Origin: Dyadobacter sp. 50-39
Lineage (GTDB): Bacteria > Bacteroidota > Bacteroidia > Cytophagales > Spirosomataceae
NCBI GenBank assembly: GCA_001898145.1
Contig: MKSR01000024.1
Location: forward strand, 78,497 to 142,496
Length of the DNA: 64,000 nucleotides
Direction of reading: 5' to 3'
Below the pieces are notes generated by a model. The model was not told where the DNA came from, did not search any database, and saw only the letters and a program-made list of their open reading frames with translations. This document shows, one piece after another, positions 35,875 through 43,589 of this stretch. How positions within the stretch are numbered: the stretch's first letter is position 1; each line of letters begins with the position of its first letter. Both the position numbers and the translations under genes were made by a program.

Positions 35875-37233
35875 TTATACCAAAACCGAAGCCGTTTCGA
35901 TGGCCCGTTCCAAAATCTGCAATGCTTCCTTCAACTGTTCGCGGGTAATGATCAGGGGCGGCGAAAGCTGTACCACATTTCCCTGCGATACTTTGAAGCT
36001 CAAACCTTTTTTAAGGCATTCGTACATGACGGCTTCCGCCTCCTGCACCGCCTTCTCCTTCGTTTCGCGGTCCCTCACCAATTCCACACCCCACAAAAGC
36101 CCGATCCCCCGGACCTCGCCGATGAGCGGATATTTCACTTTCAGCTTTTCCAGTTCTTCACGCATAAAATGCGCGTCGGCATTCACCTTGCCGAGAAGGT
36201 CGTTTTGTTCGATAAATTCCAGCATAGCCAGCGCAGCGACGCTGCCGAGCGGGCTTTTCTCGTGGGTAAAATGCCCCAGCGACACGCTCTGCGCCACATT
36301 GTAGCGGTCACGTGCTACGATGGCGGCCATTGGCATTACACCACCGCCAAGCCCTTTGCCCAGGCATACAATATCCGGCTCGAGGCCATAATGCTCAAAT
36401 GCAAACATCCGGCCCGTGCGCCCGAATGCGATGGGGATCTCGTCGAGGATGAGCAGCACCCCATGTTTCGTACAAATTTCCCGTACGCGCGCCCAATAGG
36501 CCTGCGATGGGATCTGCACGTCGGTATTGCGGATGGTTTCGATGACAAACGCTCCGATATCACCCTCTTTTTCAATGACGTATTCAAGATAGTCGGCATA
36601 AGGCATATCGCCATTGCCTGCTGCGGCAAATGGCCCGCGGTAGGTCATAGGCGGCGGAATGCGCTCTACACCCGGCATCAGCGGGCCCATATCCTTCCTG
36701 AAATCGAGCTCCCCGCCTGCGGAAATGGCATCCAGCGAGGCGCCGTGAAAGGAATCCCACAGCGAGACGACCTTATGCTTTCCCGTGACAATGCGGGCGA
36801 GTTTCAAAGCCATGCTGATCGCCGACGTGCCCCCAGGCGCGAAAAGGACGCGGTTCAGGTCGCCGGGCATGAGACTGCCGAGTTTTTTGGCCAGCTCAAT
36901 GGCCGGAACATTGGTATACCTGCGTGGAGAAAACGGCAGAATATCCAGCTGCTCTTTCAGCTTTTCGATCACATATGGATGCCGGTAGCCCAGCTGGTGC
37001 ACATTATTGCCGTGAAAATCCATGTAACGCTTACCCTGCACATCGGTAAGGTAAATACCATCGCAGGAAGCGAGTACGTCCAGGCAGGGCGTCGACAGCG
37101 ACTGATGCAAAAAATATTCGGCGTCCTCGTGCAGGTAACCCGCGGTTTCGGGATCGCTCACGACAGCATACCAGTCCTGACGCGCGGATGATAAGTTAAT
37201 GTCGCCTTCCGTTCGGTTGTGTACAGCTGCCAT
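35875..37233 (-). CDS. pbfA: Class III PLP enzyme, probable (R)-1-hydroxy-2-aminoethylphosphonate ammonia-lyase
   Basis: Aminotransferase-fold PLP enzyme, 452 residues, ATG start at 37233. The PLP lysine is in LGKGLGGG (Lys293) and the ring-nitrogen aspartate in ILDEIP (Asp264). The N-terminal stretch (GDINLSS, FLHQSLSTPCLDVL, FHGNNVHQLGYRHP, LPFSPRRYTN, FAPGGTSAI) matches my recollection of PbfA, which removes ammonia from (R)-1-hydroxy-2-aminoethylphosphonate to give phosphonoacetaldehyde, and not ordinary ornithine or GABA transaminases. The neighbours fit: an aminophosphonate-oxidase-like flavoprotein and a phosphonatase-like HAD enzyme in the same operon. An ordinary aminophosphonate transaminase is the main alternative. 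Confidence 0.8.
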   Translation of the reverse strand: MAAVHNRTEGDINLSSARQDWYAVVSDPETAGYLHEDAEYFLHQSLSTPCLDVLASCDGIYLTDVQGKRYMDFHGNNVHQLGYRHPYVIEKLKEQLDILPFSPRRYTNVPAIELAKKLGSLMPGDLNRVLFAPGGTSAISMALKLARIVTGKHKVVSLWDSFHGASLDAISAGGELDFRKDMGPLMPGVERIPPPMTYRGPFAAAGNGDMPYADYLEYVIEKEGDIGAFVIETIRNTDVQIPSQAYWARVREICTKHGVLLILDEIPIAFGRTGRMFAFEHYGLEPDIVCLGKGLGGGVMPMAAIVARDRYNVAQSVSLGHFTHEKSPLGSVAALAMLEFIEQNDLLGKVNADAHFMREELEKLKVKYPLIGEVRGIGLLWGVELVRDRETKEKAVQEAEAVMYECLKKGLSFKVSQGNVVQLSPPLIITREQLKEALQILERAIETASVLV

Positions 37234-37269
37234 GCGCAGGGTTACAGGGTTTAAATGCGTTGAGCTAAT

Positions 37270-38232
37270 CTACGGTTTTTCGCCGAGCCATAGATTTTTA
37301 GGCTCGCTCATTCCATTGAAAACCGGCTTCACCGGCCGACCGATCCATGCGTAAGGCTGCTCTACTCCCAATGCGAATGCGATCGTCGAAGCCAGGTCAT
37401 AAGTATAAACCTGCTGCCGGATCAGATAACCTTTCTTCACACCGGCGCCATAAAACACCCCGGCTATTTCTGCCTCCTGCGGAGTAGCCCCGCCGTGGCC
37501 TTTACCGACGCCGCCATGATCGGCCCAGAGGATAACCAGCGTCTTATCGGCGATACCGGCATCTTTGATAGCTGTCAGAATCTTCCCGATCAGGGAATCC
37601 GCCTTCGCAACCGATTGGTAATATTGCACCGTGCCGTGTCCGTCGTGATGCCCCACGTGGTCGACGTGGTCGAAATGCACGAAACCCAGTACCGGCTTTT
37701 TCTTTTTGATATATTGAATAAAATCTGTGGCGGTAGAATCCTCCGTTGAAAAATGCTTGTCGTAGTTCACCGCATTCTTCTGGAACAATCTTCCGAATCC
37801 GCCCCAATGGTACACGGCACCGATCTCCGCTTTGGGTTTTGCTTTATGTAGAATACTGAAAATGGTTGGGAAGCGCCCGTCCGCTTCCTGCGCGATGGGC
37901 GGGAGCGTGTGCTTGTCCAGTTCCCAATCGTTGTTGATAATCCCGTGCTGCTCGGGGCCTGCGCCCATGATCATCGACGCCCAGTTCTGGCTGCTTGCCG
38001 AGGTAAGCACCGTACGCACGTTCCATTTGACGGCCCCATTGGCCACCATCCGGTCGATATTCGGCGTTTCGGCTTTCCGGATACCGTCGGGACTTAGCCC
38101 GTCGACGCCGATCACAATCACATGTTCGATACCGGCCGGTTGCTCAGCGGTGCCGGTTTGCCGGGAAGGGGCATGAAATGCGGCCAGCGTAAGCGAAACG
38201 GCCGCCAGCGCGCAGGAAACTTTTGCAAGCAT
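37270..38232 (-). CDS. Secreted alkaline-phosphatase-superfamily phosphodiesterase/phosphonohydrolase
   Basis: Periplasmic or secreted metalloenzyme of the NPP/AP superfamily, 320 residues, with an N-terminal signal peptide (AAVSLTLAAFHA). Two-metal ligands are all present: Asp44 (IGVDGLSPDG), a nucleophile serine near 78-81 (SASSQNW, followed by GPEQHGI), Asp191 and His195 (DHVGH), Asp238/His239 (ADHG) and His246 (GHGG). It sits 36 bases upstream of the PbfA-like gene and 11 bases after the flavoprotein. In this context I infer hydrolysis of a phosphonate ester or diester outside the cytoplasm, releasing an aminophosphonate for import. It could also be a general phosphodiesterase, or a phosphonoacetate-hydrolase relative. 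Confidence 0.85.
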   Translation of the reverse strand: MLAKVSCALAAVSLTLAAFHAPSRQTGTAEQPAGIEHVIVIGVDGLSPDGIRKAETPNIDRMVANGAVKWNVRTVLTSASSQNWASMIMGAGPEQHGIINNDWELDKHTLPPIAQEADGRFPTIFSILHKAKPKAEIGAVYHWGGFGRLFQKNAVNYDKHFSTEDSTATDFIQYIKKKKPVLGFVHFDHVDHVGHHDGHGTVQYYQSVAKADSLIGKILTAIKDAGIADKTLVILWADHGGVGKGHGGATPQEAEIAGVFYGAGVKKGYLIRQQVYTYDLASTIAFALGVEQPYAWIGRPVKPVFNGMSEPKNLWLGEKP

Positions 38233-38243
38233 ATATCAAAAAT

Positions 38244-39371
38244 TTAAGATCGGTAAGTTCCGCCAACTACTTCGTCGCAAAGACCGAACGAGAGGGTCAT
38301 GCCGTTTCCACCCAGGCCGTTGATGATCGTTACACCACTCTCAGGCCTCATCACAATCTCCGTCGCCCCATTGGTCATTTTAGGATAGATCCCGTGCCAG
38401 CTCTGGAACACTTTGGGCGATTTGAGTTGTGCGAATGTGCCCAGGTAGTCGAGGATCATCTTATTGATAAACTCCCGATCGAAAGGATCGAAAGTAAGCG
38501 CGTACTCATGCGAATCGCCCACCGTGATCTCTCCCAGGCCGTTCTGAGAAGCCATTACATGAATGCCCCATTTCAGGTATTCGGCATAATCGCGTTCATA
38601 TCTTGCTTTCAGGCCCGGCAGTGACGCCGCCGCCCTGAACCCGTGGTAATGGATGAATGACAATCCGCCGCACAATGCCGGCCCGATGCGCCAATCGTCG
38701 GGCTGCGCTTCGAGGCGCATCATCTGCAACTTGCATTTGGTCAATGGCGCCGCAGCGAACTGCTCAGGATAAAGTGTTTCAAAATCCTGTCCGCTGCAAA
38801 CGAAAATCTCGTCCGCCGACCAGCTTTTTTCACCCGAAAACACCGTGGGATATTCCACTTTTGAAATAGCCGTATTCCAGATGAATGTCACATCCAATGC
38901 CGCCGTCAGGTAACCCGGGATAGCCGCAATGGCCTCTCGCGGATCGACGATCATTTCATCTGCGGAATACAGCGACCCCAACAGTCCGTCCGGATTCACC
39001 GCAGGCGATTTCGCCAGCGTTTCCTCGGCATTCAAAAAACTCACAGGCCGGTACGGGCTCACCTCCACAAACTGCTGGATCACTTCCAGCTCGTCCTGAT
39101 GGTAGGCCATATGCAAACTTCCCGCTTCCTGTGACCAGCATTTCGCACCCGCCAACACTTCCTTCCAGATACTTTTGGCGTGCAATGCCCTTTCATACAA
39201 CGCGCCTTCCGGCTGTCCGATGGGCCATACCATCCCGAAATTACGGATGGATGCACCTACCGCCTGTGTAGAACGTTCGATCACCGTTACTTTATAACCT
39301 CTTGTGGCCAAAGCCCTTGCCGTTGCCAACCCCACTATCCCAGCGCCAATGACAATCGCAGATTTACCCAT
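38244..39371 (-). CDS. FAD-dependent aminophosphonate oxidase-like protein (TIGR03364 type)
   Basis: DAO-family flavoenzyme, 375 residues from ATG 39371 (a TTG three codons upstream is less likely). The FAD-binding turn is GAGIVGLATA (Gly9-x-Gly11-x-x-Gly14), followed by SIRNFGMVWPIGQP, a block I associate with TIGR03364, the oxidoreductases found next to phosphonatase-like genes. The C-terminal FAD closure reads NGLGGNGMTLSFG. Likely role: oxidative deamination of an aminophosphonate such as 2-aminoethylphosphonate, its N-methyl form or its 1-hydroxy form (compare PbfC/PbfD). It lies 30 bases after the HAD gene. The exact substrate is open. Confidence 0.88.
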   Translation of the reverse strand: MGKSAIVIGAGIVGLATARALATRGYKVTVIERSTQAVGASIRNFGMVWPIGQPEGALYERALHAKSIWKEVLAGAKCWSQEAGSLHMAYHQDELEVIQQFVEVSPYRPVSFLNAEETLAKSPAVNPDGLLGSLYSADEMIVDPREAIAAIPGYLTAALDVTFIWNTAISKVEYPTVFSGEKSWSADEIFVCSGQDFETLYPEQFAAAPLTKCKLQMMRLEAQPDDWRIGPALCGGLSFIHYHGFRAAASLPGLKARYERDYAEYLKWGIHVMASQNGLGEITVGDSHEYALTFDPFDREFINKMILDYLGTFAQLKSPKVFQSWHGIYPKMTNGATEIVMRPESGVTIINGLGGNGMTLSFGLCDEVVGGTYRS

Positions 39372-39401
39372 GCTTTTCAATCCGATATGAATGTGAACGA
39401 A

Positions 39402-40106
39402 TTAACCTTTTACCGCCATTTCATGGCCCGCAGCGATAATGCCGCGCACCTCCGCAATGTCGTCGATGACGTGCGTGGGCTTGTACGGCAACAGCGCCTC
39501 GCGTGTAAACGCGCCGGTGGTAATCCCGATCACATATTTGCACCCTGCATTGAGCCCCTCATTGATATCAACCTCGGTATCACCCACTTTGGCAATACGA
39601 TCAGCAGATTCCACGCCCAGCTCAGCCATGATTTTACGGATCATATCCGGATAAGGCCGCCCGAACGGAACTTCGTCACTCGCTACGAGGCAGTCTATTT
39701 TATTTTCCCAGCCCAGCCTGCTTATGATGACGTCGGCAATGTCGCGCGAGAAACCGGTATTCAGCGCGATTTTAATCCCTTCTTCCCGGAGCGCGCTAAA
39801 AGTTTCTTCCACGTGCGGCAGCGGCGCTATCTCCGTAGTCGTCTGATAAAATTCGATCATCCCATTCACAAAATGCGTGTGGATCGCTTCCACAAGCGCA
39901 TTAGTTATCTTCGACTTATCGGACTCACGTACTTCAAGCATCATTTTAATCGCCAAAGGCTTTTCGTAACCCATCAGCGGGTTGATGTTCTCAATCGCGA
40001 TCTCGTACCCCTGCGACAGCATCGCTTGCTGAAACGCAATCCCTACAAAATTTTTATCCCTGACAGTCGTACCTGCCATATCGAAAACTACCAGTTCTAT
40101 CGACAT
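39402..40106 (-). CDS. Phosphonatase-like HAD hydrolase (PhnX-like, TIGR03351 type)
   Basis: Haloacid dehalogenase enzyme of 234 residues from ATG 40106, with the phosphonatase version of motif I: DMAGTT (nucleophile Asp9, alanine in place of the usual second aspartate). Arg150 in FGRPYPD replaces the common motif III lysine, as in PhnX. The cap has LMGYEK, so Lys49 sits where PhnX has its Schiff-base lysine (MGxxK). Motif IV is GDTEVD. Expected chemistry: hydrolysis of the C-P bond of phosphonoacetaldehyde or a close analogue to an aldehyde and phosphate. First gene of the operon; a candidate promoter lies about 230 bases upstream. Confidence 0.88.
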   Translation of the reverse strand: MSIELVVFDMAGTTVRDKNFVGIAFQQAMLSQGYEIAIENINPLMGYEKPLAIKMMLEVRESDKSKITNALVEAIHTHFVNGMIEFYQTTTEIAPLPHVEETFSALREEGIKIALNTGFSRDIADVIISRLGWENKIDCLVASDEVPFGRPYPDMIRKIMAELGVESADRIAKVGDTEVDINEGLNAGCKYVIGITTGAFTREALLPYKPTHVIDDIAEVRGIIAAGHEMAVKG

Positions 40107-40412
40107 CTCACTTGGTATAATTGGTGAACTAATACTGAACTTCTCTATAAGCACTCCCGGCATTCCGGCAGCACGGGCTCAAACCAAAGAAAGTTTAGTA
40201 AAATTTAACTATGCACTTTTTCATTCCTGCACCTTGCATTGGTTTACAGCCGAAAAATACAGTAAAATACACACGCCTGCAAGAAAAAGTTAAGCAATAT
40301 TAAAAATTTGGCACACTAAAACTGTGATCACTGCAAAACTAGTAAACCATAACCAGTCACAGGTTAAGCAAATGTTAATTAATATTTAACAAGAAGATTT
40401 AACAAAACAGCG
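40107..40412. other. Leader of the phosphonate-like operon, AT-rich, with two similar 17-bp sites
   Basis: A 306-base region without a gene. It contains GTTTAGTAAAATTTAAC (40193-40209) and GTTAATTAATATTTAAC (40374-40390), both of the form GTTWA-N7-TTAAC, and a minus-strand -7 box at 40334-40341. The two sites are candidates for regulator binding; the AT-rich context means chance cannot be excluded. Confidence 0.35.
40334..40341 (-). promoter_or_regulatory. Bacteroidetes -7 box (TAGTTTTG on minus strand)
   Basis: Exact TAnnTTTG match on the minus strand between the regulator and the HAD gene, about 228 bases before the first ATG. A CAAA (TTTG on the minus strand) lies 27 bases upstream, too far for a standard -33 element. 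Confidence 0.35.
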
Positions 40413-40991
40413 CTACTGCGCCTCGTTGAAGAAGTAGATAACCAGCAGCAAAGCCTCGCTGCATTCGTGGCATTTGAGGTTATGAAGCTCATTGGCGTCA
40501 AAAAACATCGAGTCGCCCTGGTTGAGGATGTACTTATTTTTTCCGACGGTGTATTCAACCCCTCCGGAAAGCACATATTTGAATTCAAATGCATTGGTGC
40601 GGACCATCGGCCGCTTCGCATCCTTTTCGAGCCGCAGCAGTACGACATCTATATGGTTATCCTTGAATTGCTTGCTGAATATGCGCTGGTAAAAATAACC
40701 CTTGGCATTTTCCTTCGTAAACGGCTGGTACTCCTCTTTCCGCCGGACAAGCACGTTTTCGCCCGGAGCCGTTGATATAATATCCTTGAAAAACACATTT
40801 AGGTCAATATCCAATGCCTTGATCAGCCCCAGCATAACCGGTAAAGAGGGAATCGTACGACTGTTTTCGATCTGGGACACAAGACTTTTGGTCACGCCAG
40901 CCTCATCGGCAATCTCCTGAAGGGTAACCCCTTTGCTTTTTCTGACTTCTTTTAACTTGTTGCTGATCTGGAAAAGAATGTCCTCCTGCAT
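40413..40991 (-). CDS. XRE-cupin transcriptional regulator
   Basis: Regulator of 192 residues: an N-terminal XRE helix-turn-helix (LQEIADEAGVTKSLVSQIEN, about 24-43) joined to a C-terminal cupin (about 120-185, GDSMFFDANELHNLKC). Proteins with this layout sense a small molecule or metal in the cupin and control adjacent catabolic genes. It lies upstream of the phosphonate-like operon on the same strand, separated by 306 bases. Local regulation of that operon is a reasonable inference. Two 17-bp sites between them could be its operators. Confidence 0.9.
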   Translation of the reverse strand: MQEDILFQISNKLKEVRKSKGVTLQEIADEAGVTKSLVSQIENSRTIPSLPVMLGLIKALDIDLNVFFKDIISTAPGENVLVRRKEEYQPFTKENAKGYFYQRIFSKQFKDNHIDVVLLRLEKDAKRPMVRTNAFEFKYVLSGGVEYTVGKNKYILNQGDSMFFDANELHNLKCHECSEALLLVIYFFNEAQ

Positions 40992-41057
40992 AGCGCTGAG
41001 CGTGATTACCGGTTACGTCCGTTGAATAATAGGCACAAATTAAACCCTAATTTTGGT

Positions 41058-41096
41058 CTAAAAATAGAAAATCTCCCGGTTGCGGCCGCCGGGAGA
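41058..41096 (-). terminator. Rho-independent terminator after the ICL/PEPM-family gene
   Basis: Perfect 8-bp stem TCTCCCGG/CCGGGAGA with a 9-nt loop, followed on the minus strand by TTTTCTATTTTT. It closes the two-gene unit ending at 41129. Confidence 0.85.
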
Positions 41097-41128
41097 CTTC
41101 ATTAGTATACAAAAAAATCATCTTTCGG

Positions 41129-41953
41129 TCACATAAGCAGCGCGGTAACCGGCCGGTGGCTCAGGGTTTCCTTTACATTTCTGAGTAATGCCTCCATCGA
41201 CAGCAACGTAGCCCGGTGTACGTTGGGCCCGAAGCTCACCCGCGCCACACCCAGCTTTTGCAGCACATCCAGATCGGGCGCATCGCTTTTGGCCAGAATG
41301 TTCACCGGCACTTTCAATGCATTTACCAGCGTCTTGATCGCCTCTTGTTCCGTTACGAAAATCGGGTAAATAGCGTCGGCACCCGCCTCTACATACGCAC
41401 GCCCCCGCTCTATCGCCAGCGCAAGCTTCTGGTCCGAGGGCAAATCGGACTTTACCAGGAAAGTATCCGTGCGGGCATTCACGAACAGCCGGGCATTTTC
41501 ACGGTCGGCCACACGCCCGATCAGTTTCAGTTTCTCCACCTGCTCGCTCATCGGCACCAATTCGCGGGTAAGGACGTCGGTATCTTCGATATTGATGCCC
41601 GCCACACCGACGGCGATCAGTCGGCGGATGTTGGATTTCAATACCTCATTATCGGCTGCGTAACCCGCTTCGATATCGACAGAAACCGGCACATTGACCG
41701 ATTTGACGATCTGCCCGACAATGGCCAGCAGCAGATCGAACGGGATCCTTTCGCCATCCTCGTAGCCGTGCGCGCGGGCAATGGCCGCACTGGCGGTGGC
41801 AACGGCCGGATAACCCAGGCTTTCGAGCAGCACCGCACCAGCTGCGTCCCAAATATTGGGCAAAACAAGCATTTTACCGCTATGATGCAGCTTTTTGAGC
41901 AAGTCAGCCTTCTCCGACTGTGAGCTCATCTGGATAGCACGACTGTTAAACAT
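41129..41953 (-). CDS. Isocitrate lyase/PEP mutase superfamily enzyme
   Basis: TIM-barrel lyase or carboxylase-type enzyme. From ATG 41953 it has 274 residues; another ATG at 41929 would shorten it by eight. Signature parts: LPNIWDAAGA, SVDIEAGYA (metal-binding aspartate), GINIEDTD and VNARTDTFL. The lid loop lacks the KKCGH of isocitrate lyase and the EDKxFPK of PEP mutase, so the substrate is unknown. Oxaloacetate decarboxylase or carboxyPEP-mutase-like activities are possible. The start overlaps the stop of the AhpD-like gene by 8 bases, so the two are translated together. Confidence 0.88.
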   Translation of the reverse strand: MFNSRAIQMSSQSEKADLLKKLHHSGKMLVLPNIWDAAGAVLLESLGYPAVATASAAIARAHGYEDGERIPFDLLLAIVGQIVKSVNVPVSVDIEAGYAADNEVLKSNIRRLIAVGVAGINIEDTDVLTRELVPMSEQVEKLKLIGRVADRENARLFVNARTDTFLVKSDLPSDQKLALAIERGRAYVEAGADAIYPIFVTEQEAIKTLVNALKVPVNILAKSDAPDLDVLQKLGVARVSFGPNVHRATLLSMEALLRNVKETLSHRPVTALLM

Positions 41954-42416
41954 GACGCTCAACGGCATGGGCAGCCGGAGCATTGACGGCCACCTGGTCG
42001 GTAATCATAATACGGTTCCAGGCGCTGATCGCCACGACGCCCATCACCACAGCCTTGGTATACTCCTCGCCCAGCAGCTCCACGGCGTGGTTATACACTG
42101 CGTCGGTTACGCCTCCCCGGTGGATGAGCGTTACCTGCTCTGTAAGGGCCAAAATGGATTTCTCCTCTTCCGTGTAAATATTTGCCTCGCGCCAGGCGCT
42201 CAACATATATATATGCTGCTCGCTCATGCCGAGCTCGCGGGCCTGCCGTGCGTGCATATCCAGGCAAAACCCGCATCCGTTGATCTGGGAAGCGCGGATT
42301 TTGATCAGCTTGTAATGCATTTTGTCCAGGCCGGTCGAAGCCACATACTTTTCAATTTCCCGCACAGCCGCAAAGGCTTGGGGGGTTAGTTCACTGGTTG
42401 GTTTTCGGTGGGACAT
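41946..42416 (-). CDS. Carboxymuconolactone decarboxylase/AhpD-like protein
   Basis: Alkylhydroperoxidase-like protein of 156 residues. The reactive Cys pair is in NGCGFCLDMH (CxxC followed by H), the hallmark of AhpD-core proteins that reduce peroxides or peroxiredoxin partners. Helical throughout. It is the first gene of a pair with the ICL/PEPM enzyme and diverges from an AraC regulator. A minus-strand TAAATTTG box lies 29 bases upstream of the ATG. In related bacteria such genes are often induced through adjacent AraC regulators. Confidence 0.92.
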   Translation of the reverse strand: MSHRKPTSELTPQAFAAVREIEKYVASTGLDKMHYKLIKIRASQINGCGFCLDMHARQARELGMSEQHIYMLSAWREANIYTEEEKSILALTEQVTLIHRGGVTDAVYNHAVELLGEEYTKAVVMGVVAISAWNRIMITDQVAVNAPAAHAVERHV

Positions 42417-42444
42417 AGCTAATATGAAATGAGTGAAATCAGAT

Positions 42445-42452
42445 CAAATTTA
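42445..42452 (-). promoter_or_regulatory. Bacteroidetes -7 box (TAAATTTG on minus strand)
   Basis: Exact TAnnTTTG match 28 bases upstream of the AhpD-like ATG at 42416, in the region shared with the divergent AraC gene. Confidence 0.5.
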
Positions 42453-42612
42453 CATCCGCTTCGGACTACCCGTGTGATCCATTTAAGCACATTTCCAATA
42501 GTCCACTCACTGTGAAAAGGAAGGGCCGCTTCGAAATTAAAAAGTGATTAATCAGGCCCTTTCCGAAACTTTCCCAGACCATTCTGCTATTTGAATTTTA
42601 TAATATTGCACT

Positions 42613-43521
42613 ATGAGCCATACCGAATCCATCCAGGAGTTTTACCGTCGTCTGCCGCAGGCAAACCCGGCGGATTTGTCGCTGAACAATGCCGGCATAG
42701 GACATTTCAATGTGTTTGAAAGAAACTCGTGCTACAAAAAAACCCCTTACAGCCGCCGCGACTTTTATAAAGTGTCCTTCATCATCGGCACCGGCCGCCT
42801 GCATTATGCCGACAAATGGATTGAAATCGATCGGCCTGCATTGCTTTTTTCGAATCCTATGGTGCCTTATTCCTGGGAAGCCATCTCGGAATCGCAGCTG
42901 GGCTGGTTTACATTATTCACCGAAACCTTCGTGCATCCGGCGGAGCGTAAGGATTTTTTACAAGATTCGCCGCTATTCAAAATCGGTGCAAACCCGGTCT
43001 ATTTCGTGAATGAGCAGCAACAGAAGGAACTCTCGATGCTATTTCGGAAAATGATGACCGAGATCGAGTCGGACTATCCGCATAAATACGGCATGCTGCG
43101 CAACTACCTGCATCTGATCATCCATGAAGCGATGAAAATGCAGCCTGCGGAAACGTTCGAACGGCAAACGAATGCGTCGGCGCGGATCACCTCGCTATTC
43201 ATGGAACTGCTCGAAAGGCAATTTCCGATTGACACGCCCGAGAACGCATTGCGCCTGAAAACGGCCAATGATTATGCACAAAGTCTTTCGGTGCATGCCA
43301 ACCATTTGAACCGTTCGGTGAAGGAGATTACCGGAAAAACCACGACCGAACACATTTCGGCCCGCATTACCAAGGAAGCACAGGCGCTGCTCAACCACAC
43401 CAACTGGAATGTGTCCGAGATCGCTTACAGCCTGGGTTTTGAATATCCCGCCTATTTCAATATTTTCTTCAAAAAGCAGACCGGCCTCACACCCGGAAAC
43501 GTGCGCACCAGGGCTGTGTGA
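42613..43521 (+). CDS. AraC family transcriptional regulator
   Basis: A 302-residue regulator with an N-terminal cupin-like ligand domain (about 20-150, DFYKVSFIIGTGRL, IEIDRPALLFSNP) and a C-terminal double helix-turn-helix (about 205-300) ending in WNVSEIAYSLGFEYPAYFNIFFKKQTGLTP, which is the second AraC helix-turn-helix. It is divergent from the AhpD-like/ICL-PEPM pair and probably controls it. ATG start at 42613 without a clear -7 box; the nearest match has one mismatch. Confidence 0.93.
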   Translation: MSHTESIQEFYRRLPQANPADLSLNNAGIGHFNVFERNSCYKKTPYSRRDFYKVSFIIGTGRLHYADKWIEIDRPALLFSNPMVPYSWEAISESQLGWFTLFTETFVHPAERKDFLQDSPLFKIGANPVYFVNEQQQKELSMLFRKMMTEIESDYPHKYGMLRNYLHLIIHEAMKMQPAETFERQTNASARITSLFMELLERQFPIDTPENALRLKTANDYAQSLSVHANHLNRSVKEITGKTTTEHISARITKEAQALLNHTNWNVSEIAYSLGFEYPAYFNIFFKKQTGLTPGNVRTRAV

Positions 43522-43538
43522 TTTTTATAAACATCCGC

Positions 43539-43566
43539 CCGGCCCCGCCGCAATGGCGAGGGCCGG
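43539..43566. repeat. GC-rich hairpin between convergent genes
   Basis: CCGGCCC pairs with GGGCCGG, extended by CGCC/GGCG across a one-base bulge. It lies between the AraC stop and the stop of the minus-strand 122-residue gene. There is no T-run on the plus side, so it may be a bidirectional terminator of weak type or simply structure. Confidence 0.4.
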
Positions 43567-43589
43567 CAGCCGACACCTTATTCCTGAAA

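Noticed and set aside
35809-37191. A 460-codon open frame opposite the class III PLP enzyme gene.
   Set aside because: No fold or motif; antisense shadow of a conserved enzyme.
41129-41953. Calling the ICL/PEPM-family enzyme a phosphonopyruvate hydrolase or PEP mutase because phosphonate genes are adjacent.
   Set aside because: The lid loop lacks the PEP mutase motif, a terminator and a regulator gene separate it from the operon, and it is translationally coupled to the AhpD-like gene instead.
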